From Chryseobacterium sp. StRB126 (GTDB taxonomy: Bacteria > Bacteroidota > Bacteroidia > Flavobacteriales > Weeksellaceae), in NCBI RefSeq assembly GCF_000829375.1, contig NZ_AP014624.1, positions 4,092,001-4,156,000 on the forward strand: a DNA stretch of 64,000 bases, in the 5' to 3' direction. Below the pieces are notes generated by a model. It had not been told where the DNA came from. It made no database searches and saw only the letters and a list, made by a program, of their open reading frames with translations. Below are positions 18,701-25,132 of the stretch, one piece after another (positions within the stretch are counted from its first letter, which is position 1; every line of letters begins with the position of its first letter). The translations under genes and the position numbers were made by a program.

Positions 18701-20655
18701 ACCGGTATACTGATTGTCTTCTCCTGTCCACATACTACAACCTTTAATTTAAGATTTGTTGTGTTGATATTAGAAGCAACTTCGTTAATATTTACGTTAA
18801 TGATATGACTACCCTGTCCGGATATAAAACTTCCGAAATTAGGGTTCTCAAAGCTCCATTCCATAGAATCCGGAACAATACCTCCTAAATCTGCTGAAAA
18901 CATCTGGTTACTGCTTGGACAGAAAGGTCCAGGGTTCGCATTGATAGAAATCACATTGAGATCTATTGGTTTTACAGTCTTTATAACAGCTTTAGATACA
19001 CATCCTGCCGGGCTTTCCAGTTTATTGACAACCGATACGGTGTACGAAGAAGCTCCCGGATTAAATACAACCGTTATAGAGTTTCCTGAATTACTTCCCT
19101 GGATCGTACCATTTGTAACACTCCATACAGGAACTACCCCTGGCAGTGTTGACAATAAAGAGTACACATAAGGTTTTCCAGGACATATTAACGATTCTCC
19201 GCTAATACTTTTTGGAGGTTTTGGAGGTGGTAATACCTTAATAAATATAGCATTACTTTCACAAGCTCCCCCTGCCTTAATTGCTGTGATTCCATAGTTT
19301 CCTGCTGTTAAGAAAGGATAACTAAGAGGTACCGTTGTTGGCTGTGGCGAAGTATATACTAACCCTCCGTTTAAAGTAATATTCCAAATAACAGGAACAT
19401 TAGGAGAAGCGGTAAATGTCTGAGGAGCTCCTACACAGATTTCTTCTGCACCACCAGAGATGGTTACAGGTTCTTCCACAACAATCGTTTTCTCTGCAAA
19501 TCCTTTACATCCCAATAAAGTATTGGTGTATTCAGCAGTCAGTGTATAAGTTCCAGGCGCTGTTCCTGTGAAAAGAACTTCATTTCTCTGTTGGTTGTAC
19601 GTCAGAAGACCAGCTCCCGGGCCTGTTACATCCCATTTGTCTACATTCGTAGTCGGCCATTTTGGAATCGAATAATTGTATTGTTTTCCTAAACATACTA
19701 CCGGTTCTCCTTTAATTTTTGCTAATTTTAAAATCACAGGAATCTTAACAGTTGTCCACTCTGGACAGCCACATTCAGATCTGTACATTACATATCCGAA
19801 ACCATCTTCAGGATCTACATTATCCCATTTTACTTCAATTTCGTTTTCGGAAGTATTTTGCCATGTTCCCCCAATCACTTTCCATTCTCCTTTGCAGCCA
19901 TTCTTCACGCTGTATTTTGCAAGACTTCCCTCACATACAACTGAAGCACAGCTAATCTGGATTGGTGGTGCTTCTGTAATTTCTATTTTATGGTATGTAG
20001 TTTCTGAACAACCACATTTATTGGTTACGGTAAGAGCAATAGAAAACCCACCAGCCTGAGTATAGGTATGAGAGGGTTCAAAAGCTGTAGATGTTGTCCC
20101 ATCCCCAAAATCCCAGAAATAGTTAACAATATCAGTTCCTCCGTTTGCATGAGAAAGATTCTTAAAGTGAATCTCAGTATTTTTACATGCTCTATCCTTC
20201 AGATTCACCAATTCAAATGATGCAGAAGGTTTATTTATTTTCTCAATACAGATGTTTTGAACTTCAGTCGTTCCATTAGTAAACGTTACCGTTGCCTGTA
20301 AAGAACCTGCCCCTGCATTTCCCCATACAATGGTTGCTTCAAGATTAGTTCCCCCTGAAGTCCCCTGTACGGTGCCTCCGGTAGGTGCCCAGGAGACAAA
20401 AGAGATATTTGATCCGTGAGCCGTATACTTTACAGTACTGCCCTCACAGACACGGACACACTGGCCGGAATCAACTTCTGAGGCAGCGGTCGCATTGTTA
20501 TCTCCCTTTTCACCCCGATAAATCTGACATCCGACCTGGGAATCCCAGGTAATATGAGTTAATGATTGTGCTTGCAGCCCCCAAGGTACAAGGAGCCAAC
20601 ATAGCAGGAGCCATCTGAAGATGTGCTGCCTACTAAAGTAAGTAGTGTTTTTCAT
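15739..20655 (-). CDS. Very large secreted PKD/Ig-repeat protein with T9SS type A sorting domain
   Basis: A 1638-residue protein when started at the ATG at 20655 (MKNTTYFS), which is followed by a basic region and a hydrophobic signal segment ending WGLQAQ. An in-frame start 28 codons upstream lacks a signal-peptide form. The body is a long array of Ig-like/PKD domains of about 80-90 residues. One is a textbook PKD domain (YFWDFGDGTTSTAFEPSHTY). Most repeats have a paired-cysteine pattern such as VCEGS and VVCLGK. The last 80 residues are a type A sorting domain for type IX secretion (LKLMPNPAKEIVKVSY, then VFDTMGNIKF and STYIVIVQAG). It is therefore expected to be exported and attached to the cell surface or released, as with gliding adhesins. 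No catalytic domain was seen. Confidence 0.9.
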   Translation of the reverse strand: MKNTTYFSRQHIFRWLLLCWLLVPWGLQAQSLTHITWDSQVGCQIYRGEKGDNNATAASEVDSGQCVRVCEGSTVKYTAHGSNISFVSWAPTGGTVQGTSGGTNLEATIVWGNAGAGSLQATVTFTNGTTEVQNICIEKINKPSASFELVNLKDRACKNTEIHFKNLSHANGGTDIVNYFWDFGDGTTSTAFEPSHTYTQAGGFSIALTVTNKCGCSETTYHKIEITEAPPIQISCASVVCEGSLAKYSVKNGCKGEWKVIGGTWQNTSENEIEVKWDNVDPEDGFGYVMYRSECGCPEWTTVKIPVILKLAKIKGEPVVCLGKQYNYSIPKWPTTNVDKWDVTGPGAGLLTYNQQRNEVLFTGTAPGTYTLTAEYTNTLLGCKGFAEKTIVVEEPVTISGGAEEICVGAPQTFTASPNVPVIWNITLNGGLVYTSPQPTTVPLSYPFLTAGNYGITAIKAGGACESNAIFIKVLPPPKPPKSISGESLICPGKPYVYSLLSTLPGVVPVWSVTNGTIQGSNSGNSITVVFNPGASSYTVSVVNKLESPAGCVSKAVIKTVKPIDLNVISINANPGPFCPSSNQMFSADLGGIVPDSMEWSFENPNFGSFISGQGSHIINVNINEVASNINTTNLKLKVVVCGQEKTISIPVSKLALPVVNFTNVGKICLGSNLTFSINQGIITSATGVTFTFANGQTHNATFDQYGNYSFPNNGYIQNNTGGNVSQIVTVTYNGTNGCAYKPTASASFIILPETIITISPVYNLEVCGDYPMQPYTLTANSSTGLTNTTGWQWFKDGVAQNGYTTNSYTLSGMGVAGTYQVRATDQNGCIVYSQEIHVTNACPPSGNCPAPPAFSFVPKWTGCNTISVSNVNFTTTPDEIQWVSNSVLTLVSPQGQPSATFQTNLAGAHIVSLRVRYGTCWYSASVEVKKHYEPKFNVGQTCNGNGYNVTLYNTSTVFDLGSNANAVEYRFSLPGQPDQVGQTATYNNLAPGTYTFTMKVSAPTLGYPECTITKTVTLAPVPNVTFALPAAACKGEMINLSPGSYTAGNIYTWYFDGTSFVTTQSATAVTFNTAGIKNVSFKVKTPQGCEYFSAVRTITIKEADLKGNLSPLNAIVCEGGSPVISFTAIGTAPSGYIWMNGAQEVIGAPNSMNFIPTESGNYWPILVSADGCKTSIMSVKSVGVAFKKPPYVNISGQSNACANNPIRLRGIVGDNTLEYRWLRNGVPLTTGWSATHPIVYNTSGLPAGTYTFRLEVRVPGTTDCIGSKDYVVTVSNPPASPVVTATQISCQPYRVKLTASGPANGEYNWSNGMSGQSITVEEGGMYKVIYTAPSGCKVYSQKDVPLSIESLMWVFPTGCYDYCRDKGRYILGPKGNFDYHQWELFGASIQNGTNTFINQLDLIYSPGTYRLRIDQNAPGLHCEYYSGTMNYYPGKNCGIETQCNFDVKIESFKWDGDHYNVHGTIYNAGSLPVMLDISSLNGYGTYFPSMITIPAGGTYDMNVNPLMFYPNANFPGGTDAILFFGQDDCKFVAEPQVIGKSISGKTGSTPSLTTASSLKLMPNPAKEIVKVSYNTGNEKLLATHIKVFDTMGNIKFQKELKAASGEVNVDISNWLQSTYIVIVQAGEKSLQGKLIKN

Positions 20656-21122
20656 GGTTAATAAAAATGTATTAATTTTCATTCGGAATTTAATGAAAAA
20701 TTCAATACTAAAGTCATTTATCAGTGAAAAAAATAACATTTCTACATCTTAAACATCAACAATATACTTCAATCACTGATTATATCTCAATTTATACACT
20801 TAATGGTTATTTATAAAAAAATCAATTTATCTTCATTTTAAAACAAAAACTAATGAATTTTAACTTATTCAAACGTTAATATTTAGAATAAAATTAACCA
20901 AAAATCAAACTTACATTAATTTTTTTGACACAAACAATAAGAATACATTATAAAAACCCATACAATAGGATAAAAAAATACACAGAAAAAACTCTTATAA
21001 CACTTTATTGTTACAGTATCAATAAAGACAGCATTTACCATTCCTCTATGGAAAAATTAAGAGCCCTTTATTTATTAACTAAAAAGCACTTATTTTGCAC
21101 CATAAAACAATGGGTAATTAAC
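20656..21122. other. AT-rich divergent intergenic region
   Basis: About 470 very AT-rich bases between the divergent adhesin gene and the GT-C-like gene. An open frame from 20925 runs into the downstream gene, but its first 66 codons look like translated AT-rich noise. No exact TAnnTTTG with proper -33 spacing was identified on either strand. Confidence 0.5.
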
Positions 21123-22451
21123 ATGAAAAAATACTTTAAGGAAATAATGATAGTAATCATTGTATTATTATCACGGTTACCTTTTATTTTTAACAGTCTA
21201 GGTATTGATTTAGATACCTGGAGAGAAGTATACACAGGAAAAATAATACATGAAGATCATATTTATAATGTTTCCCGTTTTCCAGGATATCCATTTCCGG
21301 AATTTATATACTCTTTAGTGTATCATTATCCTTATTGGGCAATCAATTTACTATCGGTTTTATTTACAATAGGTTGTTGCTTATATCTCTTCAAGATTCT
21401 AAACTTTCTTGCAATAAAACTTTCTTTTCTTATCGCCATAGTATTTCCATTTGTACCGGTCATCTATCTCAACAGTACGGTAGCTATGGAATACAACTGG
21501 TCTTTGTTCTTTTTACTGGGAAGTGTTTATTATCTCCTCAATAAAAATCTTTGGCTTTCCGTTTTACTATTCGGGCTTATGGTAAGTACAAGGTTTAACA
21601 ATATTATTTTTCTTCCTGCCTTTGCCTTCTTTTTGTACATTTACTCTGAAAAGGATCTCAAAAAAGTTTTACAATTTTCAGTTTTAGCCTTTCTTTCCAT
21701 ATGCATTTTCTTTTCGCCTGTTATTTTTAAATATGGCACTACCTTTCTGCAGAGTTATGGTGACTCAAAAGTCAGTCTCGGCAGTATACTAAGCCTGAGC
21801 ACATTATACGTATATGGAGCTTTAGGAATACTGGCTATTATATTAGGTTTAATCATTCAGTTCTTTAGAGGAGGTTATCAAAAAGTAAAAAACTTATCCA
21901 AAAATCATTTTGCTATATTCAGTATTTTAATGATTGTTTCCAATCTTATATTCTTTATTAGATATCCATTGGAAGCAGGTTATTTAATCCCCTCCGTTCC
22001 TTTTGTTCTTATTCTTCTGCAATATATTTTGAATGAAAAATTGATGAAATCTATATTATTTATACTACTTCTCTCTCCTTTTTTAATTCATGTAAATACA
22101 AAAAAAATCAGGATTACGGGAGGAGTATTCGTTAATGAAAATTATGAAGATCAACAACTAAAATATTGCAACGAGCTCGTCCGGGAAATCAAAATACATT
22201 CAGGAAATCAGCCTGCCATTTTCCATGTGGGCAATTATTCCGAACAGGTTTCACTGATTGGAAACTTTCATAAAAACAGCAATATAAAAATCGTTAAATA
22301 TCTTAGTCCAAAAGACCGGGAAGACATTATTAATAAAAAATACCTACTCTACTATTCCAATACCGAAAATGGAAAGACAGAAAACAGCAAAACCCATATA
22401 CTGGATCAATATGGAACATTCCTTTATGAAGATTTTGAACTCATAAGATGA
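21123..22451 (+). CDS. Multi-pass membrane protein, GT-C (ArnT/PMT-like) glycosyltransferase fold
   Basis: A 442-residue protein if translation begins at the ATG at 21123 (MKKYFKEIM, directly before the first hydrophobic helix); a longer frame begins at 20925 but adds no plausible protein. About ten membrane segments. The first extracytoplasmic loop carries an acidic D-L-D motif (SLGIDLDTWREVYTGKII) and RFPGYPFPEF, the arrangement seen in GT-C enzymes that use polyprenyl-phosphate sugars. The C-terminal 110 residues are soluble. It is not close enough to a named family for a firmer call. Monocistronic, with a hairpin about 95 bases behind it. Confidence 0.6.
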   Translation: MKKYFKEIMIVIIVLLSRLPFIFNSLGIDLDTWREVYTGKIIHEDHIYNVSRFPGYPFPEFIYSLVYHYPYWAINLLSVLFTIGCCLYLFKILNFLAIKLSFLIAIVFPFVPVIYLNSTVAMEYNWSLFFLLGSVYYLLNKNLWLSVLLFGLMVSTRFNNIIFLPAFAFFLYIYSEKDLKKVLQFSVLAFLSICIFFSPVIFKYGTTFLQSYGDSKVSLGSILSLSTLYVYGALGILAIILGLIIQFFRGGYQKVKNLSKNHFAIFSILMIVSNLIFFIRYPLEAGYLIPSVPFVLILLQYILNEKLMKSILFILLLSPFLIHVNTKKIRITGGVFVNENYEDQQLKYCNELVREIKIHSGNQPAIFHVGNYSEQVSLIGNFHKNSNIKIVKYLSPKDREDIINKKYLLYYSNTENGKTENSKTHILDQYGTFLYEDFELIR

Positions 22452-22545
22452 TTTTAAAACTAAAACTGAGATAAATTCCTATCGCACAAGGAGAAAAGTA
22501 TAAAACACTCCTTCTTTACCCAATATTACCATCGAAAGAGCAACA

Positions 22546-22580
22546 ATCCCCCCGGCAAATCTTCGATTTGCCGGGGGGAT
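22546..22580. terminator. Perfect 16-bp GC-rich hairpin
   Basis: ATCCCCCCGGCAAATC, loop TTC, then its exact complement. Sixteen perfect pairs with six consecutive G-C pairs make it the strongest hairpin seen in the window. It lies between the GT-C gene and the glutaminase promoter. There is no T-tract directly after it on either side, so it is not a classical terminator; it may insulate the two units or be a repeat element. Confidence 0.6.
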
Positions 22581-22615
22581 CAAGCATCCTTTCCTACTCA
22601 CATTCCTACCCAGCC

Positions 22616-22645
22616 TTGCACAAAAAATGAAATATCTTATCTTTG
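22616..22645 (+). promoter_or_regulatory. Bacteroidota-type promoter of the glutaminase gene
   Basis: TTG at 22616-22618, a 19-base spacer, and TATCTTTG at 22638-22645 match the TTG/TAnnTTTG consensus at ideal spacing. Transcription would begin near 22652, which is downstream of the ATG at 22627 and upstream of the one at 22690. It therefore decides in favour of the 22690 start. Confidence 0.75.
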
Positions 22646-22689
22646 TTTTTTCGAGGATCATTATAAACTTTTTATTCGAAATATTCTTC

Positions 22690-23703
22690 ATGACAAAAAA
22701 TAGCTTTTTATTTTCCGCCAAAGGAATTCTTATTGCAGGATTTTTATCCTTAAATACGGTGATGTATGCTCAGAAAACAGCAGATCTTTCTACCATTTCG
22801 GAAAAAACCTTAAGCAGCATTTTGGAAAAGAACAGAAATTATTACACACAAGGTAAGGTAGCTGATTACATTCCGGAACTGGGTAAAATGGATGCTAAAG
22901 CAATTGCCTTTTCTGTAGTAGATAAAAACGGTAAAGTATTCAGCATCGGTGATGTTCAAAAGAAATTCACCATGCAGAGTATTTCCAAGATCATCGCTTT
23001 GATGGTGGCTGTAAATGAAAGAGGTGAAGCGAACGTTTTTGATAAAATGGGTTATTTCGGATCAGACAGACCCTTTAATCATTTTTCCAATCTTGAAACA
23101 ACAGGAAAACCGCTTAATCCAATGATGAATGCCGGTGCTATCCTTACCACATCTTTAATTTCAGGTGACGGAGAGAAACCATTCCTTAAAGTGTTGGATA
23201 TGGTTCGCTATATTACCAAAAATTCGAGTATTGATTACAGCAAATCCGTATACGAGTCTGAAAAATCTACCGGACACCGTAACCGCGGAATGTTCTACAT
23301 CATGAAAAACAGTGGATTGATTTCCGGAGATGAGGATCAGCTGGATAATTATTTCAAACAATGCTCTATTGAGCTTAGGGCTGAAGATCTTGCCAAAATC
23401 GGATACTTCTTTGCGAACCAATGTGTGCGTTTTGATGGTGACTCTCAATATAAAAATGGAGATATTGCCAAGCTGATAGAATCTCAAATGTTGACTGCCG
23501 GGATGTATGAATTCAGTGGAGAATACTCCAGAACCGTAGGATTACCGAGCAAATCCGGAGTAGGTGGCGGAATTACAGTAAGTGTTCCGGGAAAAATGGG
23601 TATCGGAGTATTCAGCCCCGCCTTGGATCAGCATGGAAATTCATTAGCCGGATATCACATTATTTTAGATCTTGCAAAACAATATAACTTAAGTATTTTT
23701 TAA
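22690..23703 (+). CDS. glsA: Glutaminase A, exported
   Basis: A 337-residue enzyme that hydrolyses L-glutamine to glutamate and ammonia. The start at 22690 is chosen because the promoter TATCTTTG lies between the two possible ATGs, and because it gives a clean signal peptide (MTKNSFLFSA to NTVMYAQ, residues 1-28). The serine-glutaminase motifs are all visible: MQSISK with the catalytic S-x-x-K (S97, K100), NPMMNAGAI, the E-x5-N-type segment around YESEKSTGHRN, and the C-terminal KSGVGGGI. Length after signal removal (about 309) is normal for the family. Most bacterial GlsA enzymes are cytosolic; this one is expected in the periplasm, a feature found in some Bacteroidota. Confidence 0.93.
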   Translation: MTKNSFLFSAKGILIAGFLSLNTVMYAQKTADLSTISEKTLSSILEKNRNYYTQGKVADYIPELGKMDAKAIAFSVVDKNGKVFSIGDVQKKFTMQSISKIIALMVAVNERGEANVFDKMGYFGSDRPFNHFSNLETTGKPLNPMMNAGAILTTSLISGDGEKPFLKVLDMVRYITKNSSIDYSKSVYESEKSTGHRNRGMFYIMKNSGLISGDEDQLDNYFKQCSIELRAEDLAKIGYFFANQCVRFDGDSQYKNGDIAKLIESQMLTAGMYEFSGEYSRTVGLPSKSGVGGGITVSVPGKMGIGVFSPALDQHGNSLAGYHIILDLAKQYNLSIF

Positions 23704-23779
23704 TACACTAAAGAGAGTCTGAAAGTCATTGGATGATATATTTAATCTTGGTATAAACCACAATAAGCCGCTATAGCTC

Positions 23780-24388
23780 ATGAAAGATGCCATACAGTTT
23801 TTAAAGGACTTTGTTCAAGGAAAAATTTCCTGCAAAGAATTCGAACAACAGCTTTATACCAATCCGGAACTAGAAAAATTACTTTCAGACTCTTCCGTCA
23901 GCTGGCAGAAAACCTACCTGCAGGACACTACTCCATTCTTATATCTTGCAGAACAAAATTATACAAATCCAAATGGAAGGTTAAATGCACAACAAACCGT
24001 TCAGCTATTTTTAGATAAAATAGGAATAAAGACGACTGCAACCTCTCAATATTCCAATGATTATAATTGGATTCTAAGTACTAGCCCTAAATATATAGAT
24101 GCAGATTTAGGTTTTATAGAAAAACATATTTTACCGGAAGATAAAAACCTTTCAAAAGCGGAACAAAAACAACACATCAAACAACGGTATGCTGAACTTT
24201 TCAGATACCAGACCAAGCCACCCAAATGGATACAAAATCCCGAATGGCCTATTCAAAACAATTCTCCATTATTCTTTCTAGGACAAATTGAAATCAAAAA
24301 ATGTGATCTGTTTCAGGATGATGGATTTATCTACCTATTCATTGAATTAAAAACAGGAACGATTGAAACTATAAAACAGTTATATTAA
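23780..24388 (+). CDS. Unrecognised 202-residue protein, possibly an immunity protein
   Basis: Not recognised as a named family. The N-terminal 45 residues (AIQFLKDFVQGKISCKEFEQ, then LYTNPELEKLLSD) resemble an acidic helical module found at the start of several predicted immunity proteins of polymorphic toxin systems. The C-terminal part (PKWIQNPEWPIQNNSPLFFL, GQIEI, DDGFIYLF) resembles the YwqG/DUF1963-like end seen in such proteins. No toxin gene is visible nearby, so it would be an orphan. Cytosolic, no signal peptide. It begins 76 bases behind glsA on the same strand but is unrelated in function. Confidence 0.45.
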   Translation: MKDAIQFLKDFVQGKISCKEFEQQLYTNPELEKLLSDSSVSWQKTYLQDTTPFLYLAEQNYTNPNGRLNAQQTVQLFLDKIGIKTTATSQYSNDYNWILSTSPKYIDADLGFIEKHILPEDKNLSKAEQKQHIKQRYAELFRYQTKPPKWIQNPEWPIQNNSPLFFLGQIEIKKCDLFQDDGFIYLFIELKTGTIETIKQLY

Positions 24389-24600
24389 TTTTATTAATAA
24401 CATAATTAATATTTCTTTAACATTTTTTACGAATAATTCACAAAATCCCGATTATCATTTCTCCTCTATAGTATTCCAATTCAGTTCCATGAGGAATGAG
24501 TCTAAAATTTCACGATATTTTCAAGCCCGTATTTTGTCTATTTTACAGCCAAATTCATATGTTATCTTTTTGTAATATAACAAAAACAAATCTCTTCTTT

Positions 24601-24632
24601 TTGAAATATTTTATTTTTTATTCCTATCTTTG
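24601..24632 (+). promoter_or_regulatory. Bacteroidota-type promoter of the polyketide operon
   Basis: TTG at 24601-24603, a 21-base spacer and TATCTTTG at 24625-24632 match the Bacteroidota sigma factor consensus. Transcription would begin near 24640, giving an untranslated leader of nearly 500 bases before the first synthase gene. No equally good match was found closer to the gene. Confidence 0.65.
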
Positions 24633-24780
24633 CTTAACATTTCTTTAACTATAATTATTTATATTTATGGTTACCCAGATTGTGCCGGCTTGTTTGTAGC
24701 GAATAAGAAAATAAACCGAATACTTTAATAACATTTGAATAATTAACAAATGTTTGTTGAAAAATTATTATCGAATTTCA

Positions 24781-24805
24781 TTTATGATTGAAAATATATC
24801 ATAAA
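24781..24805 (+). repeat. Inverted repeat in the operon leader
   Basis: TTTATGAT, a 9-base loop, then ATCATAAA: an 8-base perfect palindromic pair between the promoter and the small leader ORF. It is AT-rich, so it is more likely a regulator-binding operator than a stable RNA hairpin. No regulator gene is adjacent. Confidence 0.35.
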
Positions 24806-24906
24806 TTTATTATTTTTATTCACGCATAATAAACAATCGATCTTTATCCCCATTAGATTGATGTTTAAATGCAAAATCGCATATTATTATTTTAATACTA
24901 AATGCA

Positions 24907-25065
24907 ATGAAAAACTTGACCATTATTAGGCTAATGCCTTTTGAAAAGCCGGACACAACCTTTAACTCTAATTACTTTAGAGCTAATCACATGCTGTTGA
25001 AAAGTCATCAACAAACAAACTTTACCATTAAAAATCTAATAGAAACCAATTTTATGATTTTGTAA
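24907..25065 (+). CDS. 52-codon leader ORF, diverged partial copy of the synthase start
   Basis: The predicted peptide starts MKNLTIIRLMPFEKPD, while the synthase at 25133 starts MKNVTIIGLTPFEKPD: 13 of 16 residues agree, and the DNA is nearly identical over about 48 bases. After that the two sequences diverge completely and the small frame stops at 25063-25065. It is either the remnant of a partial duplication or recombination at the 5' end of the synthase gene, or a translated leader peptide. It has no recognisable function of its own, and whether it is translated cannot be told. Confidence 0.55.
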   Translation: MKNLTIIRLMPFEKPDTTFNSNYFRANHMLLKSHQQTNFTIKNLIETNFMIL

Positions 25066-25132
25066 TAAGCCATATCTCTTTATTTCAAAGATTTATGCCC
25101 TTTTTACAAAATCCTTACTAACATATCACGCC

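Larger units (their letters stand above)
24389..25132 (+). other. 744-base leader region of the polyketide operon
   Basis: This long, very AT-rich gap holds a promoter at 24601-24632, an inverted repeat at 24781-24805, and a 52-codon ORF at 24907-25065, each listed separately. The phrase TAACATTTCTTTAAC occurs at about 24635 and in a near copy at about 24413. From 25066 to 25132 nothing else is seen. Confidence 0.6.

Noticed and set aside
20925-21122. 66-codon N-terminal extension of the GT-C-like gene
   Set aside because: The extension is lysine-, tyrosine- and isoleucine-rich without structure, and the ATG at 21123 lies directly before the first membrane helix.
22479-22721. Minus-strand ORF across the GC-rich hairpin
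   Set aside because: It only exists because the palindromic hairpin is readable in both directions and it overlaps the glutaminase start. No RBS or family is visible.
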